Assembly: GCA_937893605.1 (NCBI GenBank) | Contig: CALBGG010000014.1 | Location: 1 to 8,536 of the forward strand | Origin: an uncultured Clostridia bacterium | Lineage (GTDB): Bacteria; Bacillota; Clostridia; Oscillospirales; Oscillospiraceae | Direction: 5' to 3' | Length of the DNA stretch: 8,536 nucleotides | Part shown: positions 6,529-8,536 of the stretch, one piece after another | How positions within the stretch are numbered: position 1 is the stretch's first letter | Layout of the letters: every line of letters starts with the position of its first letter | Program-made: the position numbers and the translations under genes | Notes under the pieces: generated by a model | Database searches by the model: none | The model's input: only the letters and a program-made list of their open reading frames with translations | Told to the model about the DNA's origin: nothing

Positions 6529-7524
6529 TTATTTTTTGCCGTTTGAATGAAGGATAACCTCGCGGAAGGCCGCTATCGCGCCGTACAGAACTCCGGCCAC
6601 GACCCAGATATACCACAGCGTGCCCGGCTGACCGTTGCCGTTCGGGCCGAAGGTGCAGTAGAGGAATATTGCCGTGACTATGAGCCAGTAGGCGGTGCTA
6701 ACGGCGCCGAAAACGGCGTTTTTCTTTTTGTTTTCGCGCGTGTAGTCGCCTTCCTCAAGGAGCTTGTTCATCGCCGAATTGTATACTCCGCCGTAAACGA
6801 AGGCGTAGCATCCGAACGCTACCAGAACGAGAAGCAGGCACACGCTCACCCCGGCCCATACGTCCGGCAGCGAGAATGCAAGCGCTGCAAATATGGGCAG
6901 AACCGAGAGAATGCACAGCACCGTGCCGAGAGCGTTAAGGCGCGAATACTGCTCGGAAAACTCCTTTTTGCGCTCTTTTACCATGCTCGCAACGCCGTAC
7001 TCTGTTTCAAACGCTTCCTTTTCGAGAAACTCAAAATTCTCGGCGCGATGGGCGGTGCGGATAAAGAGAACGACGGCGGCGGCGACGATGCAGAGCATCA
7101 CGCACAGACCGATGCCGGCTCCGGCGTCTTCGCTTATGCCGAAATAGCCGGACTCGCACATGCACGCCATCAGTATGAGCACAACGGGCGAGATAACGCA
7201 CAGAAGAACAGCAAGCGCGATTTTCGGCGCGTCGGCCTTGCGGATTGCAAGATAGCCCGAGGCCTCCTCCATCGTTACACGGCGCAGCGTGCTCTCGGAC
7301 TCGGATGTGTTAAACTCCTCGCTCTCGAGCTCATCCTTTAAAAGATAGTCGGTCGTTACGCCGAAAAGACGGCTCATCTGCACGATGCGCTCCATATCGG
7401 GAACCGACTGCGCGCCCTCCCATTTCGATACGGACTGGCGCGTAACGTTAAGCTGGGCTGCAAGCTCATCCTGCGACCAGCCTGCCTTTTTGCGCAGGTT
7501 TATTATCTTATCTGCCAATATCAT
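6529..7524 (-). CDS. Membrane-anchored XRE-family transcriptional regulator (HTH plus about 6 TM segments)
   Basis: First gene of the exporter operon and its probable regulator. With the start chosen here it has 331 residues. Residues 1-62 form a Cro/C1-type helix-turn-helix: LADKIINLRKKAGWSQDELA, then NVTRQSVSKWEGAQSVPD (recognition helix about 28-37), then LFGVTTDYLL. An acidic, Ser/Glu-rich linker spans about 62-80. The rest carries about six hydrophobic segments at 101-122, 135-156, 197-218, 223-245, 272-292 and 302-319, with a charged cytoplasmic-type stretch at about 156-196. The DNA-binding domain is therefore tethered to the cytoplasmic membrane. The architecture parallels BcrR, a one-component membrane regulator of an ABC exporter, but the membrane part is longer. 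The ATG at 7524 is preferred because AGGAGG lies 8 nt before it; the ATG at 7530 would be only 2 nt from the same site. Whether it activates or represses, and what it senses, cannot be told from sequence. Confidence 0.9.
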   Translation of the reverse strand: MILADKIINLRKKAGWSQDELAAQLNVTRQSVSKWEGAQSVPDMERIVQMSRLFGVTTDYLLKDELESEEFNTSESESTLRRVTMEEASGYLAIRKADAPKIALAVLLCVISPVVLILMACMCESGYFGISEDAGAGIGLCVMLCIVAAAVVLFIRTAHRAENFEFLEKEAFETEYGVASMVKERKKEFSEQYSRLNALGTVLCILSVLPIFAALAFSLPDVWAGVSVCLLLVLVAFGCYAFVYGGVYNSAMNKLLEEGDYTRENKKKNAVFGAVSTAYWLIVTAIFLYCTFGPNGNGQPGTLWYIWVVAGVLYGAIAAFREVILHSNGKK

Positions 7525-7532
7525 TTTCATGT

Positions 7533-7538
7533 CCTCCT
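7533..7538 (-). promoter_or_regulatory. Ribosome binding site that decides the regulator start
   Basis: A perfect AGGAGG on the - strand. Spacing is 8 nt to the ATG at 7524 but only 2 nt to the in-frame ATG at 7530, so translation should begin at 7524 (MILADK) rather than at the longer open-frame start. Confidence 0.85.
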
Positions 7539-7560
7539 GTTCGGGAAATTGTGTCCCAAC
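7539..7560 (-). repeat. Imperfect inverted repeat next to the regulator's ribosome binding site
   Basis: On the - strand GTTGGGA and TCCCgAAC flank a 7-nt spacer. The arms are seven paired bases with one extra G on the right. The inner core is GGGA-N7-TCCC. It directly abuts the AGGAGG of the regulator gene. It could be a protein-binding site or an mRNA hairpin affecting translation; neither is shown. The GGGA-N7-TCCC geometry resembles the GACA-N7-TGTC operator described for BcrR, but the bases differ. Confidence 0.4.
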
Positions 7561-7692
7561 AGTATCATTTTCTTTGGTTGCAGGCTATAAAGCCGGGCTT
7601 GAAATGTGTAAACCGACGGTTGCGGCCGGTCTCGATTGCCGCCTTATCGGCTTTTCGCGTTCGCTTCCGCTGAAATATTTCCTTTAAAGCAT

Positions 7693-7741
7693 GCAATTGA
7701 TTATACAATGGATAATATTCGATATCAATTGCTAATTGATA
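7693..7741 (-). repeat. Three ATCAATTgC-like elements over the promoter (candidate operators)
   Basis: A 19-bp near-palindrome, TATCAATTgctAATTGATA (7723-7741), covers the -35 box. A further GCAATTGAT (7693-7701) covers the end of the -10 box and the predicted transcription start. This GCAATTGAT is an exact reverse complement of ATCAATTGC at 7724-7732. Repeats placed over both promoter boxes are typical of operators. The obvious candidate ligand is the XRE regulator encoded by this operon, which is an inference from position only. The stretch is AT-rich, so some of the repetition may be chance. Confidence 0.5.
7700..7728 (-). promoter_or_regulatory. Sigma-A-type promoter of the regulator/exporter operon
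   Basis: On the - strand a TTGATA -35 box (7728-7723, 5 of 6 consensus) is separated by exactly 17 nt from a perfect TATAAT -10 box (7705-7700). Transcription would start near 7693, leaving a leader of about 170 nt before the regulator ATG. The site lies just downstream of the terminator of the decarboxylase gene, so the operon has its own promoter. No comparable promoter was seen at the internal junctions, where the gaps are too short. Confidence 0.82.
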
Positions 7742-7770
7742 AAATTATCACGTTATCGGTAAAGAGTATG

Positions 7771-7803
7771 TAAAAAAGGCATGTGCCGAAAGACACATGC
7801 CTT
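7771..7803 (-). terminator. Intrinsic terminator of the decarboxylase beta-subunit transcript
   Basis: On the - strand a perfect 10-bp stem, AAGGCATGTG paired with CACATGCCTT (7803-7794 with 7785-7776), encloses an 8-nt loop and is followed by a T-run (7777-7772). It starts 13 nt after the TGA of the decarboxylase gene. It should separate that transcript from the exporter operon promoter located about 45 nt further on. Confidence 0.92.
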
Positions 7804-7816
7804 GAAAATGCTTTTA

Positions 7817-8536
7817 TCAGCCGCCGAACACGGAAAGCAGGAAGCCTGCCGCGATAGCCGAGCCGATGACGCCCGCGACGTTGGGTCCCATTGCGTGCAT
7901 GAGCAGGAAGTTTGTCTTGTTGTACTTTCTGCCGACGTCCTGGGAAACGCGCGCTGCCATGGGAACGGCGGAAACGCCGGCCGAGCCGATGAGGGGATTG
8001 ATCTTCTTGCCGGAGGCATAGTACATGACGACGCCGCCGAGCAGACCGCCGATGGTGGAGATGGCGAATGCGCACAGACCGAGGATAATGATCTTTATCG
8101 TGCTGCCGGTCAGGAAGTTCTGCGCTACCATCGTTGCGCCGACGGAGGTGGCAAGGAAGATGGTTACTATGTTCATAAGAGCGTTCTGCGCGGTATCCGA
8201 CAGACGGTCTGTCACGCCGCACTCACGGAAGAGGTTTCCGAGCATGAGGCAGCCGACCAGTGGAGCGGTCGAGGGCAGAAGCAGTATAACGAAGGTTGCA
8301 ACGACGATCGGGAAGATGATCTTTTCGGTCTTGGAGACCTCACGTGTCTGCTCCATCTTGACCTCGCGCATCTCCTTTGTTGTGCAAAGCTTCATGAGAG
8401 GCGGCTGGATGAGCGGTATGAGCGCCATGTAGGAGTACGCCGCTATTGCGATAGGCCCTAAAAGCTGCGGCGCGAGCTTCGTAGTAAGATAGATGGCTGT
8501 CGGGCCGTCCGCGCCGCCGATGATGCCGATGGATGC
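7817..8536 (-). CDS. Sodium-translocating decarboxylase beta subunit (OadB/GcdB/MmdB family), C-terminal part
   Basis: The integral membrane subunit that decarboxylates the carboxybiotin carrier and pumps Na+ out, in oxaloacetate, glutaconyl-CoA or methylmalonyl-CoA decarboxylase complexes. The frame stays open to the window edge, so the N-terminal part lies outside. An apparent ATG at 8428 is internal, because 36 further in-frame codons upstream match the family (GIIGGADGPTAIYL, LLGPIAIAAYSYMALIPL). Within the 239 visible residues, Asp10 (GGADGP), Tyr36, Asn180, Gly184, Ser189 and Arg196 (NPLIGSAGVSAVPMAAR) have the same relative spacing as Asp203, Tyr229, Asn373, Gly377, Ser382 and Arg389 of Klebsiella OadB, as I recall them. 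The functional core therefore appears intact. The C-terminus (LLMHAMGPNVAGVIGSAIAAGFLLSVFGG) is the normal family end. About 190 residues should be missing. The substrate depends on the alpha subunit, which is not in the window. Confidence 0.95.
   Translation of the reverse strand, partial: ASIGIIGGADGPTAIYLTTKLAPQLLGPIAIAAYSYMALIPLIQPPLMKLCTTKEMREVKMEQTREVSKTEKIIFPIVVATFVILLLPSTAPLVGCLMLGNLFRECGVTDRLSDTAQNALMNIVTIFLATSVGATMVAQNFLTGSTIKIIILGLCAFAISTIGGLLGGVVMYYASGKKINPLIGSAGVSAVPMAARVSQDVGRKYNKTNFLLMHAMGPNVAGVIGSAIAAGFLLSVFGG

Noticed and set aside
6547..7341. Long + strand open frame (264 codons) opposite the regulator gene
   Set aside because: It is antisense to the HTH/membrane regulator, has a shadow-like composition and no recognisable domain. 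The same applies to the + strand frames at 4114-4740 and 5935-6546.
7561..7589. GATACT (7566-7561, - strand) as a second -10 box nearer the regulator
   Set aside because: There is no -35-like hexamer at 17-18 nt upstream (TATAGC/TTATAG) and no extended -10 TG. The promoter at 7728-7700 is far stronger.
7725..8222. - strand frame of 165 codons overlapping the decarboxylase gene
   Set aside because: It is a frame-shifted shadow of the beta-subunit gene, Arg/His-rich, and runs through the terminator.
8426..8428. ATG at 8428 as the start of the decarboxylase beta subunit
   Set aside because: The frame continues upstream with 36 codons that match conserved family sequence, including the essential GGADGP motif, so this Met is internal and the gene is cut by the window edge.

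Overview
The window looks like a chromosomal segment of a moderately GC-rich, low-oxygen Firmicute, most likely a gut-type Clostridia (Oscillospiraceae/Ruminococcaceae-like). This is an inference. It rests on strong AGGAGG-type ribosome binding sites, tightly overlapping operons, short intrinsic terminators, a type I DAHP synthase of the clostridial form, and a sodium-translocating decarboxylase beta subunit. No rRNA, tRNA, CRISPR array, transposase or phage gene was seen.

Left part, + strand (1-2316): the last codons of an unidentified upstream gene overlap by ATGA the start of a DAHP synthase, the first enzyme of the shikimate pathway. It is followed by a fold-type I PLP aminotransferase of the aspartate/aromatic class. 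Together they look like the end of an amino-acid (probably aromatic) biosynthesis operon. A perfect 15-bp hairpin flanked by A and T runs (2330-2368) ends this operon and also the convergent operon from the right.

Middle part, - strand (7741 down to 2381): a five-gene operon. In order of transcription it holds a membrane-bound XRE-family regulator (N-terminal HTH plus about six membrane segments), a DrrA-like ABC ATPase, a 6-TM ABC-2 permease, a second and divergent ABC ATPase, and a large permease of about 12 TM segments that looks internally duplicated. The junctions are +9 nt, -4 nt, +16 nt and -7 nt, so the genes are almost certainly co-transcribed and translationally coupled. A near-consensus sigma-A promoter (TTGATA-N17-TATAAT) lies about 170 nt upstream of the regulator, and copies of an ATCAATTgC element sit over its -35 and -10 boxes. 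The arrangement recalls BcrR-BcrAB bacitracin sensing in enterococci, where a membrane one-component XRE protein controls an ABC exporter. Here, however, there are two complete exporters and a larger membrane sensor. The substrate is unknown.

Right edge, - strand (8536 down to 7817): the C-terminal 239 residues of a sodium-translocating decarboxylase beta subunit (OadB/GcdB/MmdB family). It ends in its own terminator at 7803-7771, which separates it from the regulator/exporter operon. Two database-style gene starts were shortened on ribosome-binding-site evidence: the regulator to 7524 and the second ATPase to 4683.
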